Origin: CAJBVG01 sp044337515
GTDB taxonomy: Bacteria > Bacteroidota > Bacteroidia > Sphingobacteriales > Sphingobacteriaceae
DNA length: 42,809 nt
Direction: 5' to 3'
Assembly: GCA_044337515.1 (NCBI GenBank)
Contig: JBIINK010000017.1
Span: forward strand, 1 to 42,809
Under the pieces are notes generated by a model. The model searched no databases, was not told where the DNA came from, and saw only the letters and a program-made list of their open reading frames with translations. Shown here one piece after another: positions 23,861 to 32,669 of the stretch (its first letter is position 1; the number at the start of each line of letters is the position of its first letter). The position numbers and the translations under genes were made by a program.

Positions 23861-25108
23861 TTATTCCTTGATGAGAATATCTTTCGCCATCAACATAGGA
23901 ATGCTAATATATTTTTTCTCCATGTAATTTAGAACTTTTTCCAATATATCCTTCGATTGTTGGTCAAGTTCGTTAATATCTTCTGCGAAAACAGAATTGA
24001 CGGCGGTATTTCTTATCTCTTTTATCGTTTGCGGAACAACTTGCATTGCCAACTCTATTTTACGTTGACGAACGAGTGGACGGAATTCATTTAGGTTTAA
24101 CTCAATAATATGCTCTGCATGGCATAACTCTCCATAACGCTCGTCCATATTGCGTTTAATGGTTTCTTGTATGCTTTCAATATTGATAAAATGAACTGGA
24201 TTGTTTTCAATCACTTCTGGTGCAGTATCATTTGGAATGGCTAAATCTAAAATGATTTTCTTTCCTTTTTCTCCATTTAACAAACCTGAATAAATTTCAG
24301 ATGTAATGATAGGATCTTTTGCTGAAGTGCAGGTAATGATGACATCAAAACCTTCTTTATAATTACTTAAATCTTCCAATGGAAGTGCTCTGCCTTCTAG
24401 CTCGTCTGCTAAGAGTTGAGCTTTTTCGAGGGTGCGATTAAACACCACGAAATTGTTAAGCTTTTGTTTCTTTAAATACTTTGCGAATAATTGATTGGTT
24501 TCTCCAGCTCCAATGAATAAGAAACGAGAATCATCATTGATGGCACTGTTTTTTAATAAACGATAAGCTATAGAAACTACTGAAATTGGTTTTTCTGAAA
24601 TTTTTGTATCGGTATAAATCTCTTTAGCAGTTTTCACTACACGATTCATACACAATCTCAAAAAATCTCCTGCTAATTTCCAATCATGACATTCATCAAA
24701 TGAACGACGAACTTGAGCAAGAATTTCTTTTTCTCCAACTACTAAAGATTCTAAAGAACTAGATACTCTCATTAAGTGAATTAATGCTGCTTCATCTTGA
24801 TAAACAGATGCAGCATTTTTAATCACATCAATGTTGTCGAATTTATTAACAGTAAGATGGTTGATGATTTTATTTAAGATATAATCGTTTACATCGTTTT
24901 CTAAAGTGAACACCAATTCAACTCTGTTGCAGGTGCCGATGTAAAAAAGCTCTCCGATATTTAATTCTTCTTTTAGGGAAGTTAAAATTTGTTGTTTCTC
25001 TTCTGGAGCTAGAACAAGTTTACCAATCTCTTTAAGATCAAGGTTCTTGTGGGTGAATGCTATAATACGTAGATTTTTCAATCTTTTTGTGCTTAACTCT
25101 ATGTACAA
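23861..25108 (-). CDS. hemA: glutamyl-tRNA reductase
   Basis: HemA reduces glutamyl-tRNA(Glu) with NADPH to glutamate-1-semialdehyde, the first and usually rate-limiting step of the C5 heme pathway. The 415-residue protein has the catalytic Cys60 in YIGTCNRVEL, the signature SSLESLVVGEKEILAQVRR (about 117-135), the NADPH-binding LFIGAGETNQLFA and a C-terminal dimerisation helix (about 315-400). It heads the heme cluster. Translation begins at TTG (25108): upstream in frame a TGA stop lies 33 bases away, and no ATG or GTG lies between it and the conserved core. A -7-like TTAATTTG overlaps this codon, which may be chance. Confidence 0.94.
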   Translation of the reverse strand: MYIELSTKRLKNLRIIAFTHKNLDLKEIGKLVLAPEEKQQILTSLKEELNIGELFYIGTCNRVELVFTLENDVNDYILNKIINHLTVNKFDNIDVIKNAASVYQDEAALIHLMRVSSSLESLVVGEKEILAQVRRSFDECHDWKLAGDFLRLCMNRVVKTAKEIYTDTKISEKPISVVSIAYRLLKNSAINDDSRFLFIGAGETNQLFAKYLKKQKLNNFVVFNRTLEKAQLLADELEGRALPLEDLSNYKEGFDVIITCTSAKDPIITSEIYSGLLNGEKGKKIILDLAIPNDTAPEVIENNPVHFINIESIQETIKRNMDERYGELCHAEHIIELNLNEFRPLVRQRKIELAMQVVPQTIKEIRNTAVNSVFAEDINELDQQSKDILEKVLNYMEKKYISIPMLMAKDILIKE

Positions 25109-25185
25109 ATTAACCTCTAATAAAGGATAAGAATGTCACACAATTGTCAGAGCAACAATTTAGATGAATTATAAATAAGATTGTA

Positions 25186-26169
25186 TTATGAAGATAGGAT
25201 TTCTCCTAATCGAAGTAGGTTCATATCGATGTCCTGATTATGTTTAATGGCCTTTTCGAAAGAGGTATAATGTATATGATTATTTACAATTCCAATCATA
25301 ATTTGCACTCTTCCAGCAAGTAAAGCTTCTACCGATGCTACGCCCATTCTACTACCAAGTACTCTATCTAAACAGCTCGGACTACCACCACGTTGCATGT
25401 GGCCAAGTACGCTGACACGGATATCATAATGATTAAACCTTGCTTTTACTTTTTCGGCAATCTGATAAGCCCCACCAATTTCGTCACCTTCTGCTACCAC
25501 TACTATCATGGATGTTTTTTTGCGTTCCCATCCTTTACCTAGCATGTCCATCAGGGCATTTTCATCTGTTTTCGATTCTGGAATTAAGGTAGCTTCTGCA
25601 CCACCAGCAATACCTGAATATAATGCGATAAAACCGGCATCTCTACCCATCACTTCTACGAAAAATAAGCGATCATGTGAATCTGCTGTATCACGAATTC
25701 TATCTATAGCTTCCACAGCTGTATTCACTGCTGTATCAAATCCTAATGTATAATCTGTTCCGTATAAATCACAATCAATAGTACCTGGTATACCTACAAA
25801 CGGAATATCATGTTCTTTATTGAATTGTACTGCTCCGGTAAATGTTCCATCACCACCAATAGCTACTACTGCATCAATGCTGTGTTTTTTTAGTTGAGCG
25901 TAAGCTAATTCTCTACCCTCAAGTGTTCTAAAACGATCACTTCTTGCTGATTTTAAAATAGTACCACCACGTTGAATAATATTACTCACTGAATGAGATT
26001 CCATCGGGAAAATATCTCCTTCTATCATCCCTTCATATCCTCTTCTAATTCCAAATACTTTTACTCCGTATGATAAACTAGCTCTCACTACCGCACGAAT
26101 AGCAGCATTCATACCTGGCGCATCACCACCTGAAGTCATTACTGCAATCGATTTAATTGGACTCGACAT
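25186..26169 (-). CDS. pfkA: ATP-dependent 6-phosphofructokinase
   Basis: PfkA phosphorylates fructose 6-phosphate to the 1,6-bisphosphate, the committed step of glycolysis. The 327-residue protein has MTSGGDAPGMNAAIRAVVR (11-29), IGGDGTFTGA (104-113) whose Gly after GGD marks ATP rather than pyrophosphate as donor, the catalytic region GTIDCDLYGTD (129-139), MGRDAGFIAL and the effector/substrate region GHMQRGGSPSCLDR. The catalytic motif reads TIDCD where E. coli has TIDND; both aspartates are kept. It lies 67 bases after ispG on the same strand. Confidence 0.95.
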   Translation of the reverse strand: MSSPIKSIAVMTSGGDAPGMNAAIRAVVRASLSYGVKVFGIRRGYEGMIEGDIFPMESHSVSNIIQRGGTILKSARSDRFRTLEGRELAYAQLKKHSIDAVVAIGGDGTFTGAVQFNKEHDIPFVGIPGTIDCDLYGTDYTLGFDTAVNTAVEAIDRIRDTADSHDRLFFVEVMGRDAGFIALYSGIAGGAEATLIPESKTDENALMDMLGKGWERKKTSMIVVVAEGDEIGGAYQIAEKVKARFNHYDIRVSVLGHMQRGGSPSCLDRVLGSRMGVASVEALLAGRVQIMIGIVNNHIHYTSFEKAIKHNQDIDMNLLRLGEILSS

Positions 26170-26236
26170 ATTGATTTTTAGATATAAACACCTAAAGATA
26201 AGAAATGTTATTTAATTATTGTAAAAAGTACACTAA

Positions 26237-28210
26237 CTATTTTTCAATCCAATTCCCATCCTCTTGGATCAATTCTATTAATTGATCAACTGCATTTTCG
26301 GTATTGACGTTCTTGCGAACAACCTCTTTGCCTCTGTATAAGGTAATTTTCCCCGGACCAGTACCTACATAACCATAGTCGGCGTCGGCCATTTCACCGG
26401 GTCCATTTACAATACAGCCCATGATCCCGATTTTAATCCCTTTTAAATGATCGGTTCTAGAACGGATGAGTTGAGTTGTTTCTTGTAAGTCGAACAAAGT
26501 TCTACCACAAGAAGGGCAAGAGATATATTCTGTTTTAGATATACGTGTTCTGCTGGCTTGTAGTATTCCGAAAGAAATAGAATTCACTACCCTTAATGAT
26601 AAATCGCTATCTGTTGAAAGCCATATTCCATCAGAGAAACCATCAATTAGTAAGGCACCAAAATCAGTGGCTGCATAGAGTTGTAATTCATCAAGACTTA
26701 AATGATGATAATTAAAACGAGGTATTACAGGAATATTAAAAGTATGTGAAGTTAACTGATAAAATACCTCTCGAACATTAGACATTTGATGATAACCTGT
26801 ACCTTCTAAAATTAAACAAAGCGAAAGGTCTGCATTCATTTTAGTTAACTGTTCAACACCTAATTCATTTGCTTTCGCTTGTACAAAACGCAATTGATTA
26901 GATGGTAATTGGTTTGATTCATATTGAACAATTGACATTAAAGGAATTGCATTTTCGATAACAGGATTTTTAACCCAAGTTGAAAAATTAATTAACTTCT
27001 TTAAATTTCCTGGGAAAGTATACGATGGAATAGTATCGCCTAAGTAAGCTATATCTGCTGCTTGATCACTAATGTTATACTTATCTAATAACTCAGAATA
27101 CGCATATCCAATTTGAGATAATTGCAAAGGTTCAGTTAATGTTAAATGTGATAAATCTGCAATTATTACTGGCACATGATGTCCACCTAATAAAGTTAAG
27201 TCGTGAGAAATTCTTCTATTATACTCGTAAGGATTAAAATGTTCTGGTAACACAAGATCATTGACTACATTATTTTTCAAAGCTTCTTTGGTTCTTGTAT
27301 TATATCGATCGGCTAAAGCTTTGGCAACAGGTATTTCAAATTCAGGTTCTTCGGTAAGTGATACACGAATAGTATCGCCTATTCCATCTTCTAATAAGGT
27401 ACCAATACCAACAGCCGATTTAATACGACCATCTTCTCCGTCACCTGCCTCGGTTACGCCTAAGTGTAAAGGATAGTTCATTCCTTCTTTTGCCATAGTT
27501 TCAATGAGTAAACGATAGGCTTGAACCATTACTTGGGCATTACTTGATTTCATGGAAACCACTAAATTGTAATACTGCAAATCTTCACACATACGAATAA
27601 ACTCCATTGCTGACTCTACCATTCCTAATGGAGTATCGCCATGCCAGCTCATTATACGATCAGATAAAGAACCGTGATTTGTACCAATTCTCATGGCAGT
27701 CCCGTATTCCTTGCATATTTTAACTAGGGGTTCAAACTTTTTACGAATACGATCTAGTTCTGCATTATATTCAATTTGTGTATAATCAATTTGTTCGAAT
27801 TTCTTTTTATCGGCATAATTACCCGGATTCACACGTACTTTTTCAACAATACGAGCGGCAGCTTCTGCAGCATTGGGTGTGAAATGGATGTCGGCTACTA
27901 ATGGAACATTATAACCTCGCTTACGAAGTTCTTTTTTTATTTCTGCAAGATTATTGGATTCATTAACACTAGGTGCTGTAATTCGTACGTATTCACAGCC
28001 TGCATCAACCATACGAATAGTTTGCTCTACCGTTGCAATGGTATTCATCGTATCGGTAGTAGTCATGGATTGAATTCGAATAGGATTATCGCCTCCCATA
28101 GGTACGTCACCAACATTTACTACTCTGGTGGTGTATCTTTTATATTGATTAAGAGAATTACAATACTTCCCTTTTAATTCTGATAACAATTGAATGGATT
28201 TCTCTGACAT
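26237..28210 (-). CDS. ispG: 4-hydroxy-3-methylbut-2-en-1-yl diphosphate synthase (long form)
   Basis: IspG (GcpE) reduces methylerythritol cyclodiphosphate to HMBPP, the sixth step of the MEP isoprenoid pathway, using a [4Fe-4S] cluster. The protein is of the long type (657 residues from the ATG at 28210) known from Bacteroidota, chlamydiae and plants. It has a TIM-barrel start (NPIRIQSMTTTDT, VPLVADIHF, VRVNPGNYADKK), a large inserted domain in the middle (about 290-520), and a C-terminal cluster domain with CPSCGRTLFD and GIKIGIMGCIVNGPGEM (cluster Cys). An upstream in-frame ATG at 28252 would add 14 residues with no homology expected. The terminator just upstream means it has its own promoter, which I could not identify. 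Confidence 0.95.
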   Translation of the reverse strand: MSEKSIQLLSELKGKYCNSLNQYKRYTTRVVNVGDVPMGGDNPIRIQSMTTTDTMNTIATVEQTIRMVDAGCEYVRITAPSVNESNNLAEIKKELRKRGYNVPLVADIHFTPNAAEAAARIVEKVRVNPGNYADKKKFEQIDYTQIEYNAELDRIRKKFEPLVKICKEYGTAMRIGTNHGSLSDRIMSWHGDTPLGMVESAMEFIRMCEDLQYYNLVVSMKSSNAQVMVQAYRLLIETMAKEGMNYPLHLGVTEAGDGEDGRIKSAVGIGTLLEDGIGDTIRVSLTEEPEFEIPVAKALADRYNTRTKEALKNNVVNDLVLPEHFNPYEYNRRISHDLTLLGGHHVPVIIADLSHLTLTEPLQLSQIGYAYSELLDKYNISDQAADIAYLGDTIPSYTFPGNLKKLINFSTWVKNPVIENAIPLMSIVQYESNQLPSNQLRFVQAKANELGVEQLTKMNADLSLCLILEGTGYHQMSNVREVFYQLTSHTFNIPVIPRFNYHHLSLDELQLYAATDFGALLIDGFSDGIWLSTDSDLSLRVVNSISFGILQASRTRISKTEYISCPSCGRTLFDLQETTQLIRSRTDHLKGIKIGIMGCIVNGPGEMADADYGYVGTGPGKITLYRGKEVVRKNVNTENAVDQLIELIQEDGNWIEK

Positions 28211-28264
28211 CTTAAATAACCTATATACTGCGAAATAACAAAAAAATAACAAACTAGTTTAAAT

Positions 28265-28300
28265 AAAAAAGGCCTGATTTGAAAAATCAAGCCTTTTTTG
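28265..28300 (-). terminator. intrinsic terminator of the pspC-liaF-like operon
   Basis: Stem arms AAAAAGGC/GCCTTTTT and TGATTT/AAATCA, broken by one mismatch, with a GAA loop and flanking A and T tracts on both sides; it lies 15 bases after the stop codon of the LiaF-like gene. The symmetry allows activity in both directions, but only leftward genes flank it. Confidence 0.9.
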
Positions 28301-28314
28301 TGAGAAATAATCTA

Positions 28315-29247
28315 TTAATAACGTTCTATGGTTACACTAGACATGCCTGCATCAACCGAAATGTTGATTAAATTTCCTTTGCCATTAAAGTTGTCGGATT
28401 CATAATAGCCATTAGATTTCTTGGTAAATCCAGTTAAATCTTCTGATGATAAAACAGCATCCATGTGTACTCGGCAACGAGCGCTTTTAGGTATACGCAA
28501 AGTAACACTAGATGCTCCCGCATTAATTTCCACTTCTGTACTTGGAGCTTTATCAGATAGTTTCATATCCACAGAAGCTGCACCAGCATCTAAACCAATT
28601 TTATTTACTATGTAATTAGAGAAGTCAAAATCAATTGCACCTGCACCAATCTCAAAATCAAAATCCCATTTTAAATTTGGGTTTAACTTTACCTCAACTT
28701 GATTCTCAATATTGCCATTATTAATTTTGATTTGATTGGAGTTTAATTTCATTTTGATTTCGTCTACAGAATCAGTTCTCACTTTTTCTAAAACATAATC
28801 ACCTTTACGAGTTTGAGTAATCGCATCAATTAAATTAGAAGTAGTGTCTTTTAAAATAAATTCTGCAGCACCTCCTTCAAAAGTTAAATGTGCATTTGTT
28901 ACACCTGCTTCCAAAGGAATATTGAATTTTTGAGTTTTTAAATCTGCGGAATCGCGATCTGATGAATCAGACCAGCTGAATGAACGTGAAGTATTTCCTT
29001 CTCCTATTTCAATAATTTGATAAAAGAAAATAGAGATTACAATGGCCGCAATACCATTGAATATCCAAGGATTCATAGAGGTGTTTTTAGATAAGCTACT
29101 TAAGCCAATCATGATTAACAGTAGAGGCCATAGGCTTGCTACTTTCCCCCAATTGATGGTAATAGGTAGTAAATTAAAATTATGTACAACGAGGAGTAAT
29201 CCAATTAGGATTAAGAAAGATCCCCAAATTAATTTTCTTGAGTTCAT
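28315..29247 (-). CDS. LiaF-like membrane protein with toast-rack/DUF2154-type C-terminal domain
   Basis: The 310-residue protein starts with membrane helices of the LiaI-LiaF type (about 5-25, 35-50 and 62-80; GSFLILIGLLLVVHN, LWPLLLIMIGLSSL). The soluble part (about 105-310) consists of repeated beta strands in which AGAASVDMKL, AGASSVTLRIP and AGMSSVTIERY recur, a pattern typical of LiaF-like or adhesin-like repetitive beta folds. LiaF proteins modulate cell-envelope stress signalling in Firmicutes; whether this one does is unknown. It starts two bases after the stop codon of the PspC gene, so the two are an operon ended by a strong terminator. Confidence 0.8.
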   Translation of the reverse strand: MNSRKLIWGSFLILIGLLLVVHNFNLLPITINWGKVASLWPLLLIMIGLSSLSKNTSMNPWIFNGIAAIVISIFFYQIIEIGEGNTSRSFSWSDSSDRDSADLKTQKFNIPLEAGVTNAHLTFEGGAAEFILKDTTSNLIDAITQTRKGDYVLEKVRTDSVDEIKMKLNSNQIKINNGNIENQVEVKLNPNLKWDFDFEIGAGAIDFDFSNYIVNKIGLDAGAASVDMKLSDKAPSTEVEINAGASSVTLRIPKSARCRVHMDAVLSSEDLTGFTKKSNGYYESDNFNGKGNLINISVDAGMSSVTIERY

Positions 29248-29249
29248 CG

Positions 29250-29690
29250 TTATTTAATGCTTTTATGTTTATTGTTATTCCAGATCACACCTACACCTAC
29301 AGCAACTAAAATCAGTGGCCATAATTTGTGAAACTCAAACCAAGGAATAAATTCATCTGCTAAAAATATTATTCCAAGTGTTAGTAGAACTAGTCCACCG
29401 ATAACACTCTCGTTATTTTTCTTTCTTTTGCCGAAACCTTCTTGAACAGGTTGAGCTTCTCCCGATTCATTAACTGTATAATCAACTGTTGGTTCATTAA
29501 ACACCACTTTTTTCTCAGGAACAACAATCCATAATATAATATAGAGAAGTACACCTGTACCAAAACCAAAGAGAGCAACTAAAAACAAAGCTCTTACAAG
29601 GGTAACATCTACATTAAAATAATCTGATAGTCCAGCACAAACACCCCCAATTGAAGATCTCTGTTTGTCTCTATAAAGTTCTTTTGCCAT
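29250..29690 (-). CDS. PspC domain protein
   Basis: The 146-residue protein begins with a PspC domain: KELYRDKQRSSIGGVCAGLS followed by DYFNVDVTLVRALFLVALF and a first membrane helix (about 32-55). A polar linker (about 60-95) and two more hydrophobic segments (about 96-112 and 120-136, LWPLILVAVGVGVIWN) resemble the LiaI-LiaF type membrane region of the neighbouring gene. PspC proteins sense or buffer inner-membrane stress in the phage-shock response. It is the first gene of the two-gene operon with the LiaF-like protein. No pspA or pspF homologue is in the window. Confidence 0.87.
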   Translation of the reverse strand: MAKELYRDKQRSSIGGVCAGLSDYFNVDVTLVRALFLVALFGFGTGVLLYIILWIVVPEKKVVFNEPTVDYTVNESGEAQPVQEGFGKRKKNNESVIGGLVLLTLGIIFLADEFIPWFEFHKLWPLILVAVGVGVIWNNNKHKSIK

Positions 29691-29712
29691 TTTATTTAGG
29701 TTTATTTTTTAT

Positions 29713-29761
29713 CAAAGATGTAGGTAAAAAGCACACTCGTAAAGTACTTGCCGTTAAACGG
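29713..29761 (-). promoter_or_regulatory. candidate promoter and palindrome upstream of the PspC gene
   Basis: On the minus strand TTTA, 19 bases, then CATCTTTG (29720 down to 29713) resembles a -33/-7 pair with one mismatch in each element. Just upstream is a perfect 11-base palindrome CCGTTAAACGG at 29751-29761, well placed for an activator or repressor. Both are weak calls from sequence alone. Confidence 0.35.
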
Positions 29762-29795
29762 AGAGTTTTAGCCGATGAATGGAATAAAAAGAGTA

Positions 29796-30512
29796 CTAAA
29801 TAATCTGACCGTGTTGTGGACGAATAATTATTTCTTCTAAACAAGCCCCTTTTGAAAGATTTGCTGCCATGTAAAGAGTTTCTGCGATATCATTTGCCAT
29901 AATAAAACGTTCAGAATCCACAGTTGTGCCATCCCACGAAGCTGTTAATGTTGAGCCTGGTATAATTGCAGTTGTTTTTACTTCGGTATGTATTAAGGAT
30001 TCTCTCAATGTTTTAATGAACCCATATACTGCATATTTACTAATACTGTAGGCAAATGCTTCTTTTACTGGGTTTATATTGGCAACTGAACATAAGCTAA
30101 AAATATGGCCTTCATTTTTTTCTAACATGGGCTTAAGTAAAGCCTTAGTTAGGTAGTATCCTGAGTAATAATTGATGTTCATCATCTTTTCCATCATTAT
30201 ATCATCTTCATCGAAAATGGTAGAGGTTTGATAGATGCCTAAATTATTAACGACAATTTGAGGGTAATTATCTTCGACCTGTAGAATATCTAATATTTTA
30301 TGAATTTGCTTTTTTTCAGCTAAATCGGCACTTATGCATAGGATATCAATGGAATAGTTCTCTAACAAACTCCTTTTCTGTTCCTGTAAGTCTTTATCTG
30401 AACGAGCAATTAAGATTAAGTTATAATCATTGGCTGCAAATTTATGAGCAATAGCATTTCCAATCCCTTTTGTAGAACCCGTGATTAGGATTGTTTTTTT
30501 TTGTTTATTCAT
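29796..30512 (-). CDS. short-chain dehydrogenase/reductase
   Basis: The 238-residue protein is a classical SDR with a Rossmann fold: cofactor motif TGSTKGIG (11-18), the VVNNLGIY strand (NNAG position, here NNLG), the catalytic Ser in SLCSVANINP, and the YSISK motif holding the catalytic Tyr and Lys. A basic residue after the second strand (IARSD) suggests NADP(H) rather than NAD(H). The substrate cannot be told. The gene is divergent from mlaE with only about 20 to 70 bases between the starts, so the two promoters must overlap; I found no clear TAnnTTTG box there. Confidence 0.88.
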   Translation of the reverse strand: MNKQKKTILITGSTKGIGNAIAHKFAANDYNLILIARSDKDLQEQKRSLLENYSIDILCISADLAEKKQIHKILDILQVEDNYPQIVVNNLGIYQTSTIFDEDDIMMEKMMNINYYSGYYLTKALLKPMLEKNEGHIFSLCSVANINPVKEAFAYSISKYAVYGFIKTLRESLIHTEVKTTAIIPGSTLTASWDGTTVDSERFIMANDIAETLYMAANLSKGACLEEIIIRPQHGQII

Positions 30513-30531
30513 GATTAATCTTGCTTAATGA

Positions 30532-31314
30532 ATGATTTCAAGGTCGAATTTATTACTTTTACTTTTATTACTTGAAATTATGTTTCTATATCACCTCGGA
30601 AGATACGTATTGCTTTTAAAAAGTGCTTTCACAAAACCAGAAAAGTTTGATGTTTACTGGAAAGAAACCTTTCGTGAAATGAATGTTATGGGAGTAGGTT
30701 CCTTAGGCATAGTATCAATAATTGCTGTTTTTCTTGGAGCTGTAACCTGTGTACAGACTGCCTACCAACTAGTTAGTAACCTAATCCCTCGTGAAGTTAT
30801 CGGTCAAATTACACGTGATTCTACAATATTAGAGTTTAGTCCATCGATTACCATGCTAGTGCTCTCAGGGCGAATAGGGTCTAATATCGCTTCTCAAATT
30901 GGAACGATGCGTGTAACCGAACAAATTGATGCACTCGAGATTATGGGTGTGAATACTACAGGATTCTTAATAATGCCTAAGTTAATCGCCGGATTGTTTA
31001 TCATTCCGATGCTGATAGTTTTCTCGATGTTTTTGAGTTTAATTGGTGGTTATGTTGCTGGTACTCTTTCTGGAGTTATTACTCCTCAAGAATATGTAGG
31101 TGGAATATTATTAGACTGGAATCCAACTATCTTAATTGTTGCCCTTATTAAAACCTATGTGTTTGTATTTTTAATGATTACTGTTTCCGTTTATCATGGC
31201 TATTACACTGTTGGAGGCGCATTGGAAGTAGGTCGTTCAAGTACAAAAGCGGTTGTTTACAGCTGTATCTTAATTCTTTGTTGTGATTATTTAGTAGCTC
31301 AACTTTTCTTATAA
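30532..31314 (+). CDS. mlaE: MlaE-family ABC transporter permease
   Basis: MlaE is the inner-membrane permease of the Mla/MCE system that moves phospholipids between inner and outer membrane. The 260-residue protein has a membrane-associated N-terminal helix and about five membrane helices. The family signature region is seen at FSPSITMLVLSGRIGSNIASQIGTMRVTEQIDALEIMG (about 102-139) with the conserved Glu and the EQIDALEIMGV segment, followed by the ILLDWNPTILIVALIKTYVF helix. An alternative start is the ATG at 30580, which removes a leucine-rich segment (LLLLLLLLE); I keep the longer form with doubt. It overlaps mlaF by one base (TAATG). Confidence 0.9.
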   Translation: MISRSNLLLLLLLLEIMFLYHLGRYVLLLKSAFTKPEKFDVYWKETFREMNVMGVGSLGIVSIIAVFLGAVTCVQTAYQLVSNLIPREVIGQITRDSTILEFSPSITMLVLSGRIGSNIASQIGTMRVTEQIDALEIMGVNTTGFLIMPKLIAGLFIIPMLIVFSMFLSLIGGYVAGTLSGVITPQEYVGGILLDWNPTILIVALIKTYVFVFLMITVSVYHGYYTVGGALEVGRSSTKAVVYSCILILCCDYLVAQLFL

Positions 31315-32057
31315 TGATAGAGTTAAAAAATATATATAAATCATTCGACACTAAATCGGTTTTAGAAGATGTTAGTGTAAATTTTCAACCTGGACATACC
31401 AATCTAATTATAGGTGGAAGCGGTTCCGGTAAAACTACTTTGTTAAAATGCATGGTAGGATTACATGAAGTTAATAGTGGTCAAATTCTTTACAGTGGTG
31501 AAGACTTCTGCGGATTGAATTTCAAAGAGCGTATTCCTATTCGTAAAGAAATTGGAATGCTATTTCAAAGTTCTGCTTTATTTGATTCGATGACTGTTGA
31601 AGAGAACTTATTATTCCCACTAAATATGTTTAGTGATATGTCGTTATCAGAAAAAAGTGATCGTGTTGATTTTTGTTTGAAAAGGGTAAACCTTGATAAT
31701 GTACGAAAGCTAGCACCATCAGAGCTTTCAGGCGGAATGAAGAAACGAGTGGGTATTGCTCGTGCTATTGCTATGCAGCCTAAATATTTGTTTTGTGATG
31801 AACCAAATTCGGGCTTAGATCCAAAAACATCTATTGTAATTGATAACCTCATCAAAGAAATTACGGAAGAGTATAACATTACTACTGTTGTCAATACACA
31901 CGACATGAATTCGGTTATGGAGATTGGTGATTTTATTATCTTCCTACATGAAGGTAAAAAATGGTGGGAAGGAACGAATGAAGAAATTAGACATACTGAC
32001 AATAAAGAATTAAATGAATTTGTATACGCTAGTAAATTTATGCGTATGCACTTATAG
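31314..32057 (+). CDS. mlaF: MlaF-family ABC transporter ATPase
   Basis: The 247-residue ATPase drives the MlaE permease in phospholipid transport. It has Walker A GGSGSGKT (34-41), a Q-loop in MLFQSSALFDSMTVEENL, the signature LSGGMKKRVGIARAIA and Walker B YLFCDEPNSGLDP. The MKKR after the signature and the PNSGLDP sequence fit the MlaF/Mkl branch. The ATG shares its A with the mlaE stop codon, showing translational coupling. No gene for the MCE substrate-binding protein MlaD follows, so it must lie elsewhere or be absent. Confidence 0.92.
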   Translation: MIELKNIYKSFDTKSVLEDVSVNFQPGHTNLIIGGSGSGKTTLLKCMVGLHEVNSGQILYSGEDFCGLNFKERIPIRKEIGMLFQSSALFDSMTVEENLLFPLNMFSDMSLSEKSDRVDFCLKRVNLDNVRKLAPSELSGGMKKRVGIARAIAMQPKYLFCDEPNSGLDPKTSIVIDNLIKEITEEYNITTVVNTHDMNSVMEIGDFIIFLHEGKKWWEGTNEEIRHTDNKELNEFVYASKFMRMHL

Positions 32058-32066
32058 TAATCTATA

Positions 32067-32669
32067 ATGGATACTATTCAAAGAACATTAGTTTTATTTG
32101 CGCACCCTCGATTCGAAAATTCGAGAATTCACGCTAACTTATTAAACCATATTAGCCATTTACCTGGCGTTCGTATTCACGATTTATACGAATTTTATCC
32201 GGAATTCAATATCGACATAAAACACGAGCAAGAGTTACTGCTCGAACATGACATCATCATATGGATGCATCCATTTTATTGGTACAGCGCTCCACCTATG
32301 ATAAAACAATGGATTGATTTAGTTTTAGAACACGGTTGGGCTTATGGTAAGAATGGTAATCAATTAAAAGGCAAAACGATTTTCAATTGTATATCATCCG
32401 GAGGGCCTAAAGAATCTTATCAAAAAGATGGATTCCATAACTACACCGTAAATGAATTTCTACGTCCATTTGAACGCACTGCTACTTTATGTCAGATGAA
32501 CTACCTCCCTCCTTTTTTTGTACACGGTAGTCATAAAATTACCGATGAAGAATTAGAGAATTCAGGGAAATTATATCACGATATTATCAAAAAAATAACT
32601 CAACAGAAAATCACACTTTCAGAAATCCAACAATATGATTATCTTAATGATTGGATACTAAACCGCTAA
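32067..32669 (+). CDS. KefF/MdaB-like NAD(P)H oxidoreductase
   Basis: The 200-residue protein has a flavodoxin-like fold of the NQO/KefF type: the N-terminal strand and FMN/FAD-phosphate loop TLVLFAHPRFENSRIH (7-22), the central IIIWMHPFYWYSAPPMIKQW (about 63-82) and WAYGKNGNQLKGKTI. KefF and KefG are cytoplasmic quinone reductases that bind and activate the Kef potassium-efflux channels. The next gene is a Kef channel starting within the stop codon of this one (TAATG), which supports the role as its ancillary subunit. The gene follows mlaF by 9 bases. Confidence 0.88.
   Translation: MDTIQRTLVLFAHPRFENSRIHANLLNHISHLPGVRIHDLYEFYPEFNIDIKHEQELLLEHDIIIWMHPFYWYSAPPMIKQWIDLVLEHGWAYGKNGNQLKGKTIFNCISSGGPKESYQKDGFHNYTVNEFLRPFERTATLCQMNYLPPFFVHGSHKITDEELENSGKLYHDIIKKITQQKITLSEIQQYDYLNDWILNR

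Noticed and set aside
25109..25185. riboswitch or attenuator before hemA
   Set aside because: The 77-base gap shows no conserved riboswitch core, no terminator-antiterminator pair and no leader peptide.
29691..29795. small RNA or tRNA gene between the SDR and PspC genes
   Set aside because: There is a short palindrome but no cloverleaf or CCA end; nothing supports an RNA gene.
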